A stretch of DNA of 64,000 nt. Source: Clostridium_AM tanneri. Lineage in GTDB: Bacteria; Bacillota; Clostridia; Clostridiales; Clostridiaceae. The stretch is taken from the NCBI RefSeq assembly GCF_033659955.1, contig NZ_JARUJP010000001.1, forward strand, positions 372,001 to 436,000, in the 5' to 3' direction. A program made the translations under genes and the position numbers. How positions within the stretch are numbered: the first letter of the stretch is position 1; each line of letters begins with the position of its first letter. The notes under the pieces are model-generated. The model had not been told where the DNA came from, searched no databases, and saw nothing but the letters and a program-made list of their open reading frames with translations. This document shows, piece by piece, positions 17,270 through 24,274 of the stretch.

Positions 17270-17844
17270 CTTTTATTCTCCTTCCTGTTTGGTAAATATA
17301 ATTTAGATTAGAGCATAAAAATTGTTTTTTGCACTCTAAGAATTAGCATTTATTTTCATTGGATCATTTTTGTACCCAGCGGGACACAAAGTGACTAATT
17401 AATAAACAATTACATTTTAGCAAATTTAGTCTTTTATAACAATAGATTTTAAGAATAATTTGAAACAAAAACCATAGACATAAAATTTTGACATATAATA
17501 ACTTTTGTTTAATGATATTTATTGGTTTTGAATTTTTTATATTTTGTAGAGTAATATAAAAGACATTTTCTTGCTTGATTATGAATAGATTGCTTATGAT
17601 AATATTATATAGCCATTACCAATTATACTATTTATTAGGCATATAAATCTACAAATCCTAATATTATTTTCCCCTGTACTTTTTTCTAATCTAATTTTTA
17701 ATCTCTATTCTCTATATAGAAAATGCTAAATTTATAGCTTTAGAGGTGCCGGCTGATATTATATCTATAATAGTGTACTAAGTTCTATTATGTAAAAGTT
17801 AAAGATAATAATCTTTTAATTAGATTTTACTAATAGTAAATATA
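17270..17844. promoter_or_regulatory. 575-bp AT-rich intergenic region, promoter of the scaffold/GGGtGRT operon
   Basis: No gene found. Two dyads stand out: TTTGT-A-CCC-AGC-GGG-AC-ACAAA at 17369-17390, a candidate operator about 100 bases before the operon, and an AT-rich hairpin closed by TTAGAG/CTCTAA at about 17308-17339. The rest is plain AT-rich DNA. Confidence 0.35.
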
Positions 17845-17870
17845 ACAAAAAAGAGCTCTTTAGGGAGCTC
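17845..17870 (-). terminator. Terminator of the 90-aa gene
   Basis: GAGCTC-CCTAAA-GAGCTC followed on the minus strand by TTTTTTG, 5 bases beyond the stop. Confidence 0.8.
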
Positions 17871-17874
17871 CTAT

Positions 17875-18147
17875 TTAGGAAAGGCTTTCTAATCTATCTC
17901 TTAGCTCAATAGCTTCCTTAGCCTCATTTAGTGCACTATTTATTTCTTTATTAAATCTATTCTTTTCTTCTTTATTACTTATTACATTATTTGTTAAACT
18001 TTCAAGTATGTTTATCTTCTCCAATTGTATTCTATAGTAATTATATCTCTCTTGACAATCATTTATTATTTTATTTTGTGCCTCAATTAACTCATCAATA
18101 GCTCTTTTTCTGAGTTCTTCACTTCTTATTTCGTTAAATACATCCAT
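17875..18147 (-). CDS. Coiled-coil hypothetical protein, 90 aa
   Basis: All-helical, heavily charged sequence with heptad character (ELRKRAIDELIEAQNKII, then KEINSALNEAKEAIELRD). No membrane segment. GGGGGTGG is upstream of ATG 18147 and a terminator follows. No family recognised; probably a small structural or regulatory protein. Confidence 0.75.
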   Translation of the reverse strand: MDVFNEIRSEELRKRAIDELIEAQNKIINDCQERYNYYRIQLEKINILESLTNNVISNKEEKNRFNKEINSALNEAKEAIELRDRLESLS

Positions 18148-18284
18148 GAATTTACCACCCCCATATTTCTTTATATTCCTTAAGGAAAAAATTTATTCTA
18201 GTTATTTCTCTTCTATATTAGGGTGAAATTTTCTCTAAAACCTTGACTGTATTGTTTTTTTATGATAAGATAACTTTGTAATTT

Positions 18285-18371
18285 GCCGAAGTGGTGGAAC
18301 TGGCAGACGCGCCGGACTCAAAATCCGGTGGTAGCGATACCGTGCGGGTTCGATTCCCGCCTTCGGCACCA
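18285..18371 (+). tRNA. tRNA-Leu (anticodon CAA)
   Basis: An 87-base class II tRNA with encoded CCA. The acceptor GCCGAAG pairs with CTTCGGC. The anticodon stem CCGGA/TCCGG encloses CTCAAAA with anticodon CAA. There is a long variable arm. A -35 like TTGACT (18243) and a -10 like TAAGAT (18266) lie upstream. Confidence 0.96.
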
Positions 18372-18374
18372 AAT

Positions 18375-18407
18375 AAAAAAAACTTGGAGTGTATCCAAGT
18401 TTTTTTT
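18375..18407 (+). terminator. Terminator of tRNA-Leu(CAA)
   Basis: ACTTGGA-GTGTA-TCCAAGT flanked by A-run and T-run, beginning 4 bases after CCA. Confidence 0.9.
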
Positions 18408-18517
18408 ATTTTTCTAAAGATATTAATTCATTCACTAGTATAAATTCTTTTAATCTGGTTATACTATTAGTTGTTAAAGTTTCTATAACTAAAATTTCCT
18501 TTAATAATTTCATAATT

Positions 18518-18560
18518 AAAAAATAAGTACATCTCTAAGTCAGGGATGTACTTATTTTTT
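18518..18560 (-). terminator. Terminator of sspH
   Basis: A 16-bp stem of AAAAAATAAGTACATC with its complement; the T-run at the low-coordinate end forms the U-tract on the minus strand. Confidence 0.85.
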
Positions 18561-18570
18561 ACAGAAATAT

Positions 18571-18747
18571 CTATTCTTCCTTTAACTCTAAAATAGGAAC
18601 TATCTTCAGTTCATTTGTTTCCAAATCCTTAACATGAGCAACTTCACTTTGCTCTGAAATGCTTTCAATCCATACTGGCCTATCTTTGTAAGTTACATTT
18701 ATTACACCCCGTGAATTATATATTTCCCCTGCTTTGTGTAGTTTCAC
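18571..18747 (-). CDS. sspH: H-type small acid-soluble spore protein
   Basis: 58 residues, the usual size of SspH. The family core INVTYKDRPVWIESI and the C-terminal VPILELKEE are visible. It is made in the forespore and packed in the spore core. I chose GTG 18747 because AGGAGG lies 9 bases before it; an upstream in-frame ATG (18765) overlaps that site. It sits among other probable sporulation genes. Confidence 0.85.
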   Translation of the reverse strand: MKLHKAGEIYNSRGVINVTYKDRPVWIESISEQSEVAHVKDLETNELKIVPILELKEE

Positions 18748-18808
18748 TATAGAACACCTCCTCATTAGTATTTTTAGTAAAAACCTTCTTGTATATTCTC
18801 TAAAGATT

Positions 18809-18831
18809 TATGAAGTCAAACTTGAATCAGG
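18809..18831 (+). repeat. Solo copy B of the TATGAAGT...CTTGAATCAGG repeat
   Basis: TATGAAGT-CAAA-CTTGAATCAGG matches the 5' end of the structured element at 20224, but the rest of that element is absent. Confidence 0.5.
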
Positions 18832-18961
18832 TAAGTCTATTTTCTATGTACTAATACACTTTTCATAGACGAGATTTACAATGAATTTTACCTTCACAAT
18901 TTTTATTATTAATACATATATTATTATGGTACGAGTTAAATTTATGGAGGTAAATGATTAA

Positions 18962-19438
18962 ATGTACAATGATATGATGTATAATATGCCTTTCCGTGGA
19001 GTAATGCCTTGCTGTCCATTTATGCATCCTATGTATGGCATACCTAATGATGCCTATAATATGATGCGTTCAGAGGATATGGAGCTTCAGGAAAATATAC
19101 CTTTTGATGATAACCTAGATGATAGTGTTGATAATAACTTAGACAGTGGTGTGGATGAGGATTTGAGAGATACCACAGAGGAAAATATCCAAGATGAAGC
19201 TGCAGAAAATATAGAAGAGAATATAGAAGATAATAGAGATGAGGTGGAAGATTCTCCAGCAGAAATAGAATATGATGAAAATCAATTTAGAAGCCCTGAT
19301 GATGTAAATAGCATTCTAAGAAAAATAGAAAAAAATAATCCTATGCTAATCAGAAGATTAGTTATGTATGGAGTTCCTTATCCAGTTGCAGTAAGAATGG
19401 TAAGAAGGATAATTTACTTAACATTAGAATATGAATAA
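18962..19438 (+). CDS. Acidic hypothetical protein with Met/Tyr/Pro-rich N-terminus, 158 aa
   Basis: Residues 1-40 are rich in Met, Tyr, Pro and Phe with paired cysteines (MPCCPFMHPMYG), reminiscent of spore-coat proteins. Residues 41-110 are a strongly acidic, Asn/Glu/Asp-rich low-complexity linker. The C-terminal 45 residues (IRRLVMYGVPYPVAVRMVRRII) form a basic amphipathic helical domain. GGAGG lies upstream of ATG 18962 and a terminator follows. A coat or spore-surface role is a guess from composition. Confidence 0.75.
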   Translation: MYNDMMYNMPFRGVMPCCPFMHPMYGIPNDAYNMMRSEDMELQENIPFDDNLDDSVDNNLDSGVDEDLRDTTEENIQDEAAENIEENIEDNRDEVEDSPAEIEYDENQFRSPDDVNSILRKIEKNNPMLIRRLVMYGVPYPVAVRMVRRIIYLTLEYE

Positions 19439-19473
19439 CAATCTAATAACTTATTATTTTCTCTAAAATACTT

Positions 19474-19506
19474 GCACGTTAGCTTATGCTGACGTGCTTT
19501 ATTTTT
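19474..19506 (+). terminator. Terminator of the acidic protein gene
   Basis: GCACGT-AGC pairs with GCT-ACGTGC (one mismatch) followed by TTTATTTTT. Confidence 0.8.
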
Positions 19507-19610
19507 ACTTAACATAAAATAAGGTAAAAAAACTTAAAAGTTATTACTAAAATGAATAACACTGTAATAGCTGGTAATCCTAGTATTAAGAAGAAAGGAG
19601 AAATTTAGCT

Positions 19611-19964
19611 ATGACTGGATTATTAATGAAAATAATAACTTGCCCATTAATACTATTAATTTCAGATTATATCTTCAGAGATGTACATTATGCTTATACC
19701 TATCAACCAGTGCTTGTAGGTATTATTCTTGCAGTAGTTGGCCATCTAATGGAATTAGCACTACTTAAACCAGGTACTGTTATAATAAGTACTATAGCAG
19801 ATTTTCTTGCAGCCTTTGTTGTAGTGTATCTTACTCAATTTATTTTCTCTGGTGCTATAGTTACTTTAATAGGTTCTGCAATAGTATCAACCATTGTGGC
19901 AATTGTAGAATATTTAGACCATGTATACTTAGTGAAGACTAATAAAACCCAAAAATCGGAGTAG
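19611..19964 (+). CDS. DUF2512-type membrane protein (YndM-like)
   Basis: 117 residues with four predicted membrane segments (about 4-20, 32-50, 57-76, 82-104), short loops and a charged C-terminal tail. Fits the DUF2512 family, common in spore formers and of unknown function. AAAGGAG precedes ATG 19611. Single gene with a terminator overlapping its stop. Confidence 0.75.
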   Translation: MTGLLMKIITCPLILLISDYIFRDVHYAYTYQPVLVGIILAVVGHLMELALLKPGTVIISTIADFLAAFVVVYLTQFIFSGAIVTLIGSAIVSTIVAIVEYLDHVYLVKTNKTQKSE

Positions 19965-19992
19965 TTTATTTTTACTACTCCGAAATTTTTTT
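19957..19992 (+). terminator. Terminator of the DUF2512 gene
   Basis: CGGAGTAGT/ACTACTCCG with AAATTTTTTT after it; the stop codon lies in the 5' arm. Confidence 0.85.
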
Positions 19993-19997
19993 ATACT

Positions 19998-20207
19998 TTA
20001 CTTATCTTTTATTCCATTTAACTCGTACATATGAGGCTGAATCTTCTCTTCCTTTATAGTTCCGTCACTGTTGTATCCTGTTTGCATAGTAGCCGGATTT
20101 TCCATAGTTCTTCTTCTATCTGGATGCCTATTAGCATAAATGGTTTCTTGTAGCTCTCTAAGATCTTCTTTACTAATTTCCCTACCCACTATATGTCTTT
20201 GCACCAT
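19998..20207 (-). CDS. Small hydrophilic hypothetical protein, 69 aa
   Basis: Charged, Arg/Glu-rich, disordered-looking (ELQETIYANRHPDRRRTMENP). AAAGGGGAT precedes ATG 20207. Last gene of a minus-strand run of small hydrophilic proteins; separated from the others by the structured element at 20224-20404. No family recognised; a spore or stationary-phase role is plausible from the neighbourhood only. Confidence 0.65.
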   Translation of the reverse strand: MVQRHIVGREISKEDLRELQETIYANRHPDRRRTMENPATMQTGYNSDGTIKEEKIQPHMYELNGIKDK

Positions 20208-20223
20208 AAACTTATCCCCTTTC

Positions 20224-20404
20224 TATGAAGTTAAGACTTGAATCAGGTGGGGTTTCAACCCCATCTGATTCTTAGTCGAACGAATCCAGGGACGTAGCCG
20301 CTCTTTGCTCCCTCTTGGAGAAAAGTAGCGAACCAAAATCTTTGATTTTGTGTGAGTCACTTTCACACCGTGCGAGGGAGTATTAGAGCGGGTAGTCACC
20401 GGAT
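20224..20404. ncRNA. Structured GC-richer element, candidate ncRNA or repeat (copy A)
   Basis: About 180 bases, clearly richer in GC than its surroundings and without an open frame. It folds into a 15-bp hairpin (20240-20271, GAATCAG-G-TGGGGTT against AACCCCA-T-CTGATTC) and then a long outer stem pairing 20284-20304 with 20385-20404 (about 16 of 20 pairs). That outer stem encloses CTCCCTC/GAGGGAG (20308-20314 with 20374-20380), CAAAATC/GATTTTG (20334-20350) and GTGTGA/TCACAC (20350-20368). The first 23 bases recur at 18809 and 23681. The strand is undecided; the first hairpin's G-U pair favours plus. Confidence 0.55.
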
Positions 20405-20424
20405 AAAAGCTTTTTAATAGAAAA

Positions 20425-20444
20425 CCTCAAGATCAATCTTGAGG
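20425..20444 (-). terminator. Terminator of the 44-aa gene
   Basis: CCTCAAGAT-CA-ATCTTGAGG followed on the minus strand by TTTTCTATT. Confidence 0.8.
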
Positions 20445-20453
20445 CTTTCCAAA

Positions 20454-20588
20454 TTAAACTGGCTTCACATTATCATGCTTTCTTTGTTTTGCCTTTCTTT
20501 CTTGTTCATAGAGATTTTGTCCATTATCTTCTCTTTCAAGACCCATAGCTGCAGTTTGTTTATTTGTAAACTTATTTTTTCCTTTCAT
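20454..20588 (-). CDS. Small hydrophilic protein, 44 aa
   Basis: ATG 20588 with AAGAGGGG upstream; stop just before a terminator. Lys/Gln/Asn-rich, no hydrophobic core (TNKQTAAMGLEREDNGQN). Composition resembles minor small acid-soluble spore proteins, but no family is recognised. Confidence 0.6.
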   Translation of the reverse strand: MKGKNKFTNKQTAAMGLEREDNGQNLYEQERKAKQRKHDNVKPV

Positions 20589-20629
20589 ACTTTAAACCCC
20601 TCTTCCATTTTTTTGTGATTAGACACTAA

Positions 20630-20773
20630 TTAAAAATGTTTTGTAATTTCTTTTTGTATTCTTCTAACATCTTTTTGTCTTAACCTGGTATTATCCTTAA
20701 TTTCATCTAAAGTTTCACCATCTAAAAGCATTTCTTTAGCTTTTTTAGTTGCTTTTTCTCTATCAAAACTCAC
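20630..20773 (-). CDS. Small helical protein, 47 aa
   Basis: GTG 20773 preceded by GAGGAGGGG at 6-7 bases. The sequence is predicted to be two or three helices (GETLDEIKDNTRLRQKDVRR), with a helix-turn-helix-like layout also seen in the next gene upstream, suggesting a small paralogous pair. Strongly basic, cytoplasmic. Function unknown. Confidence 0.6.
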   Translation of the reverse strand: MSFDREKATKKAKEMLLDGETLDEIKDNTRLRQKDVRRIQKEITKHF

Positions 20774-20788
20774 TATATACCCCTCCTC

Positions 20789-20947
20789 TTACATTTTACC
20801 TTCCATCTTTTTTCTTGCCTTTTCAATATCATGCTCATTAAGACCAGCTCTCTTTTTTATTTCTGCTGAACCAATTCCTTTATCTAATAAATCCTTAGCT
20901 ATTTCCATAGCCTGTTCATGATGACCTTTATTTAACCATCTTCCCAT
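20789..20947 (-). CDS. Small helical protein, 52 aa
   Basis: ATG 20947 with AAGGGGTG upstream. Helical, basic, with KGIGSAEIKKRAGLNEHDIE placed like the helix-turn-helix-like part of the 47-aa neighbour. It ends 15 bases before the next start, so the two are probably co-transcribed. Function unknown. Confidence 0.6.
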   Translation of the reverse strand: MGRWLNKGHHEQAMEIAKDLLDKGIGSAEIKKRAGLNEHDIEKARKKMEGKM

Positions 20948-21072
20948 TCGTTAACACCCCTTATTCTCATATTTAGACTTCATCCACTAAAGACTTTATC
21001 TGGTTTTTTATATAAGTAATAAGTTTTTGCTAACCACGCTTTATTAAATAAATAGAACTTTTCGCTTTTATT

Positions 21073-21207
21073 TTACTCTACAGTCCAGTTTTCCTTTGAA
21101 TTTTTATTATTTTTTTGCTTTGCCTTAAAGCTTGCACTTCTTGAGTGATATTTAGCACTGTTTGGACTGCGAGACCATGTTTTAGGTTGTTTATTTTCAT
21201 TTTCCAT
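21073..21207 (-). CDS. Small basic hydrophilic protein, 44 aa
   Basis: ATG 21207 (AAAGGAG 7 bases upstream; a nearer ATG at 21213 is too close to it). Ser/Lys/Asn-rich with WSRSPNSAKYHSRSASFK. No membrane segment or cysteine. Resembles minor spore proteins in size and composition only. Confidence 0.6.
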   Translation of the reverse strand: MENENKQPKTWSRSPNSAKYHSRSASFKAKQKNNKNSKENWTVE

Positions 21208-21282
21208 AGACATTCTCCTTTACTTTAATATTATTTTTAACCTATAACTGAATAAAATCTATATAGTAGCTCACAATATTAA

Positions 21283-21420
21283 CTAATCTAAATGTTTTTC
21301 GGAATAAGTCCCAAACTTAGCTCTTGAACTTTCATCTTGAGGAGTATGATCTATATGCCTTTTTCTAAATCTGCCATCAGATTTTTTGTTATTTTGTGTA
21401 TACTTCATCTTATTAGTCAT
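21283..21420 (-). CDS. Small basic hydrophilic protein, 45 aa
   Basis: ATG 21420 with AAAGGAG 8 bases upstream (ATG 21426 lies too close). Lys/Arg/Asn-rich, with RFRKRHIDHTPQDESSRAKF. First gene of the small-protein run reading leftward. Family not recognised. Confidence 0.6.
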   Translation of the reverse strand: MTNKMKYTQNNKKSDGRFRKRHIDHTPQDESSRAKFGTYSEKHLD

Positions 21421-21429
21421 TGTCATCTC

Positions 21430-21754
21430 TCCTTTCTAGTACTAGCTTTTCCCGGTAGTAAGTTTTTATGTTAAACAAAAATAGGCTGATAAACCATTAA
21501 AATTTATGATAAAAATAATTTTTTATTTTAATCTTTTGTATTGTTACAAATATTAAATCTATAAAAGTTCCATACTATGATTTGTAGAAGTTAAATTAAC
21601 ATTTTAAACAGAACTTCTATAAATCTAACTAAAGTTTTATTTTAAAATTAATGATAAATATTGTTGCTATTGCCACTAAATTATAACCTTTGATATAATG
21701 TACTTACTATTCAAAAAATAACTTATATTTTCACAATTAAATGGAGGTATTTTT
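21430..21754. other. 325-bp intergenic region between divergent transcripts
   Basis: Must hold the promoters for the small-protein run (minus) and for the 21755 gene (plus). AT-rich; I see no clear operator, hairpin or small gene. Confidence 0.4.
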
Positions 21755-22843
21755 ATGAGTTTTAAATTACCAGAATACAAAGCCCCAGACTTTACAAAGG
21801 AGCCTTTCATTTCAGCTCCTAACATAATCACTGAAAAAGTAACAATTAAAGGTGTTGCTCCTGATAAATATCACGCTACTTCTATATATCCTGAATACTT
21901 TAAAATAGATGAAAAGTGGATTTTAGCATCTGAAAGCCGTATGGATTGTGTTGTTGTAGTTAAGGATGATAAAAGTTTAGATATAAAAGAATTTAGAAAT
22001 CTGAACATAGGTGACAACGTAGTATTAGGAAGAAGTGAAAATGCAGAGGATGGCATCTATGTTCATGTAAGTGGTTTTACATATACAGAATCTGAGGAAG
22101 AGCAGTCCTTTGTTTTTAGAACTGGCAGAACTCGTGAAAGCTCTTATTCAAAGGATTATGATAGTCTTTATGAATTGCTTAAATACGAAAGAGAAAATGG
22201 ATATATATTGTGGGTTCTAGGCCCTGCTGTTGTCTTTGATCATGATTCTAAAAATGCTATGTCTGCCCTTATAAATGCTGGATATGTAGATACAATTTTT
22301 GCTGGAAATGCACTGGCAACTCATGACTTAGAAGGTTCCATATTAAAAACAGCACTAGGTCAGGATATTTATACTCAACACTCTGTTTTTAATGGTCACT
22401 ATAATCACATAGATGTTATAAATAGAGCTAGGCGTGCAGGTTCTCTAGAAAAATTTATAGAACAGGAAAACATCACAGAGGGAGTAGTTTATTCATGTAT
22501 TAAGAACAATGTTCCTTTAGTATTAGCTGGTTCCATTAGAGATGACGGACCTCTTCCTCCTGTTATTGCAAATGTCTATGATGCTCAAGATGCAATGAGA
22601 ACTCATAGTAAAAAAGCTACAACAGTAATATGTTTAGCAACTCAACTTCATACCATAGCAACAGGTAATATGACTCCTATGTATAAAGTGGAAGAAGATA
22701 AAATTAGACCTGTATACATATATACAGTAGATATTTCTGAATTTGGTGTAAATAAACTTAGAGACAGAGGAAGTCTTGAAGTAACTTCTATTGTTACAAA
22801 TGTACAGGATTTCTTAGTAAATATAAAAAATAACTTAGTATAA
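21755..22843 (+). CDS. TIGR00300-family protein, archaeal-type ornithine cyclodeaminase-like
   Basis: 362 residues. The N-terminal half is a LOR/SDH-type domain (DKYHATSIYPEYFKIDEKW, ESRMDCVVVV). The C-terminal half is Rossmann-like (VLGPAVVFDH, FAGNALATHDLEGSI, PLVLAGSIRDDGPLPPVI). This arrangement matches TIGR00300 proteins, the archaeal-type ornithine cyclodeaminases, also found as the C-terminal part of cyanobacterial ArgZ/AgrE. It would convert ornithine to proline and ammonia with bound NAD. ATG 21755 with GGAGG; monocistronic with terminator. Confidence 0.8.
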   Translation: MSFKLPEYKAPDFTKEPFISAPNIITEKVTIKGVAPDKYHATSIYPEYFKIDEKWILASESRMDCVVVVKDDKSLDIKEFRNLNIGDNVVLGRSENAEDGIYVHVSGFTYTESEEEQSFVFRTGRTRESSYSKDYDSLYELLKYERENGYILWVLGPAVVFDHDSKNAMSALINAGYVDTIFAGNALATHDLEGSILKTALGQDIYTQHSVFNGHYNHIDVINRARRAGSLEKFIEQENITEGVVYSCIKNNVPLVLAGSIRDDGPLPPVIANVYDAQDAMRTHSKKATTVICLATQLHTIATGNMTPMYKVEEDKIRPVYIYTVDISEFGVNKLRDRGSLEVTSIVTNVQDFLVNIKNNLV

Positions 22844-22851
22844 GTACTAGT

Positions 22852-22884
22852 GGAGAATTGTTGTTTTTATGAACTCAATTCTCC
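22852..22884 (+). terminator. Terminator after the TIGR00300 gene
   Basis: GGAGAATTG/CAATTCTCC followed by TTTATA. Confidence 0.75.
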
Positions 22885-23008
22885 TTTATACTTGAGTACT
22901 TATATAAATTTGCAAAATTTTAGTTGTACAAATTGTTCCTTAAATATTATATAATATAGTTGACGTTATATAAAAAGTTTTCAGTTTAAACTTTTGGAGG
23001 TATCACTA

Positions 23009-23668
23009 ATGCTAAAACGTAACTTAACATCAGAATTAATGTCTAAATTTAATGAAGCTCTTAATAAAATAATGGAATATAAAATGTCAGGTAAGAATGA
23101 GGAAGCCCTCATTGTAATCGATAATACACTAAAAGAAATATTTAGGTTAGGAATGAAATTTTTTAATTCCTTATCTGATGATAACCTTTTAGATATGATA
23201 AAAACTGATGGAACTATAAATACAGATAAATGTATTATGATGGCTAAACTGCTAGAGGAAGAAGCATCTATATTAGAATTACAGGGAAACTTAGATGATG
23301 CTTTCTATATAGAATTAAAATCTTTGAACTTATTTTTACATGCTTATGAAGGAGACAATGAAAATTGCGACCTGCAGCATCATTTTGAAGATATAGAGAT
23401 TATGATTGAAGAACTGTCTGAATACCGATTACCTTCTTCTGTTCAGAATAGAATAATTGATTATTATGTTAAAACTAATAAATATGACAAGGCTGAAGAT
23501 ACTCTTTATGAAATTTTACAGGAAAATGATTTTAGTAATGAGACCATAGAAAAAGGTATTTCTCTTTACGAATTATTACTTAATAAAGATGATAACACTT
23601 TAGAAGAAGGAAATTTATCAAGAGAGGAAGTAGAAGAGTCTCTGTCTATATTAAAGAAAAGGTTATAA
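23009..23668 (+). CDS. TPR-like helical hypothetical protein, 219 aa
   Basis: All-helical acidic protein with helix-pair repeats suggestive of tetratricopeptide packing (GNLDDAFYIELKSLNLFL, TNKYDKAEDTLYEILQ). It resembles the small clostridial DUF6483-type family, but I am not certain. ATG 23009 follows TTTTGGAGG; the TTG at 22994 is part of that site. It directly precedes the Sec-containing RseC-like gene, 66 bases apart with repeat copy C between, so co-transcription is possible. Confidence 0.75.
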   Translation: MLKRNLTSELMSKFNEALNKIMEYKMSGKNEEALIVIDNTLKEIFRLGMKFFNSLSDDNLLDMIKTDGTINTDKCIMMAKLLEEEASILELQGNLDDAFYIELKSLNLFLHAYEGDNENCDLQHHFEDIEIMIEELSEYRLPSSVQNRIIDYYVKTNKYDKAEDTLYEILQENDFSNETIEKGISLYELLLNKDDNTLEEGNLSREEVEESLSILKKRL

Positions 23669-23680
23669 TTTATTTTCTGT

Positions 23681-23702
23681 TATGAAGTGAACCTTGAATC
23701 GG
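23681..23702 (+). repeat. Solo copy C of the TATGAAGT...CTTGAATCGG repeat
   Basis: TATGAAGT-GAAC-CTTGAATCGG, similar to the 5' end of the 20224 element, placed between the 219-aa gene and the RseC-like gene. Confidence 0.45.
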
Positions 23703-23734
23703 ATAAATAGTAAATTATATAGGAGTTGATTAGT

Positions 23735-24160
23735 ATGGTTGAAGTAGGATATGTAGTTGCTTTAAAAAATGATTGTGCCTTGATATCCTTTAAAAGAAAA
23801 AGTGGATGAGGAGATAACTGCGCCAGTTGTGGCGGTGGATGTGCTCAATCTAGTTCTCTAGTAGATGTAAAAAATACATTAAATGCATCTATTGGTGATG
23901 AGGTACAAGTTGCTCTTGAAACAAAATCCTTTATGAAGATGACTCTATGGGCTTATGGCTTCCCTCTAGTTATGCTGCTAGTAGGTATACTATTTGGAAA
24001 CTATTATTTTAAAAGACTTGGATTTAGTAATTACGAACTTTTATCCTTTGCAGTAGGTATGGTTCTTTTAGTTATATCTTACACAATCCTAGGTAAAGTA
24101 GATAAAAAGGCTTCTAAGGATAGTAACTACGATTTAAAGATGGTTAAGGTTATAAAATAG
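23735..24160 (+). CDS. RseC/MucC-like membrane redox protein, probable selenoprotein with UGA at codon 25
   Basis: A continuous 141-residue frame if the UGA at 23807-23809 is read as Sec. ATG 23735 has AGGAG 9 bases upstream. Residues 1-65 form the RseC-type beta domain with U25-GDN-C29-AS-C32-GGG-C36. The family normally has a cysteine at the position of U25. Two membrane segments follow (about 71-92 and 98-117) and a charged tail. RseC-family proteins sit in the membrane and are linked to SoxR reduction and Rnf/Rsx systems. No other stop interrupts the frame, and both flanks of the UGA match the family, which argues against a pseudogene. A SECIS-like hairpin follows the UGA. Without recoding only a 24-residue peptide would be made; a second start at 23933 would give only the membrane half. 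Confidence 0.8.
23807..23834 (+). promoter_or_regulatory. SECIS-like hairpin of the RseC-like selenoprotein gene
   Basis: The UGA at 23807-23809 is followed by a perfect 5-bp stem CGCCA-GUUG-UGGCG (23821-23834). The loop begins with G and starts 16 bases after the UGA. A G in the first loop positions and 16-37 bases of spacing are what bacterial SECIS elements require, though this loop is not the GGUCU type. Confidence 0.65.
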
Positions 24161-24189
24161 GTTATATTTATTATTAAACTTACAATAAC

Positions 24190-24227
24190 AAAAAAGAAGG
24201 TGGAGCTAAAACTCTATCTTCTTTTTT
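24190..24227 (+). terminator. Terminator after the RseC-like gene
   Basis: AAAAAAGAAG pairs with CTTCTTTTTT around an inner GAG/CTC stem, ending in a T-run. Confidence 0.7.
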
Positions 24228-24274
24228 ATTATTCATTGTGCAGGAAATTTTATTAAATTCTTTAGCTTATCACC

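Noticed and set aside
17369..17390. Rex or FNR operator before the NifU-like gene
   Set aside because: The arms (TTTGT/ACAAA with CCC/GGG inside) do not match the Rex or FNR consensus; reported only as a dyad.
20224..20404. Assignment to the raiA or another named RNA class
   Set aside because: I cannot recall the consensus well enough to match it; left as an unassigned structured element.
23933..24160. A separate 75-aa membrane protein starting at 23933
   Set aside because: No ribosome site before this ATG, and the preceding in-frame sequence carries the RseC cysteine motif; it is the C-terminal half of the Sec gene.
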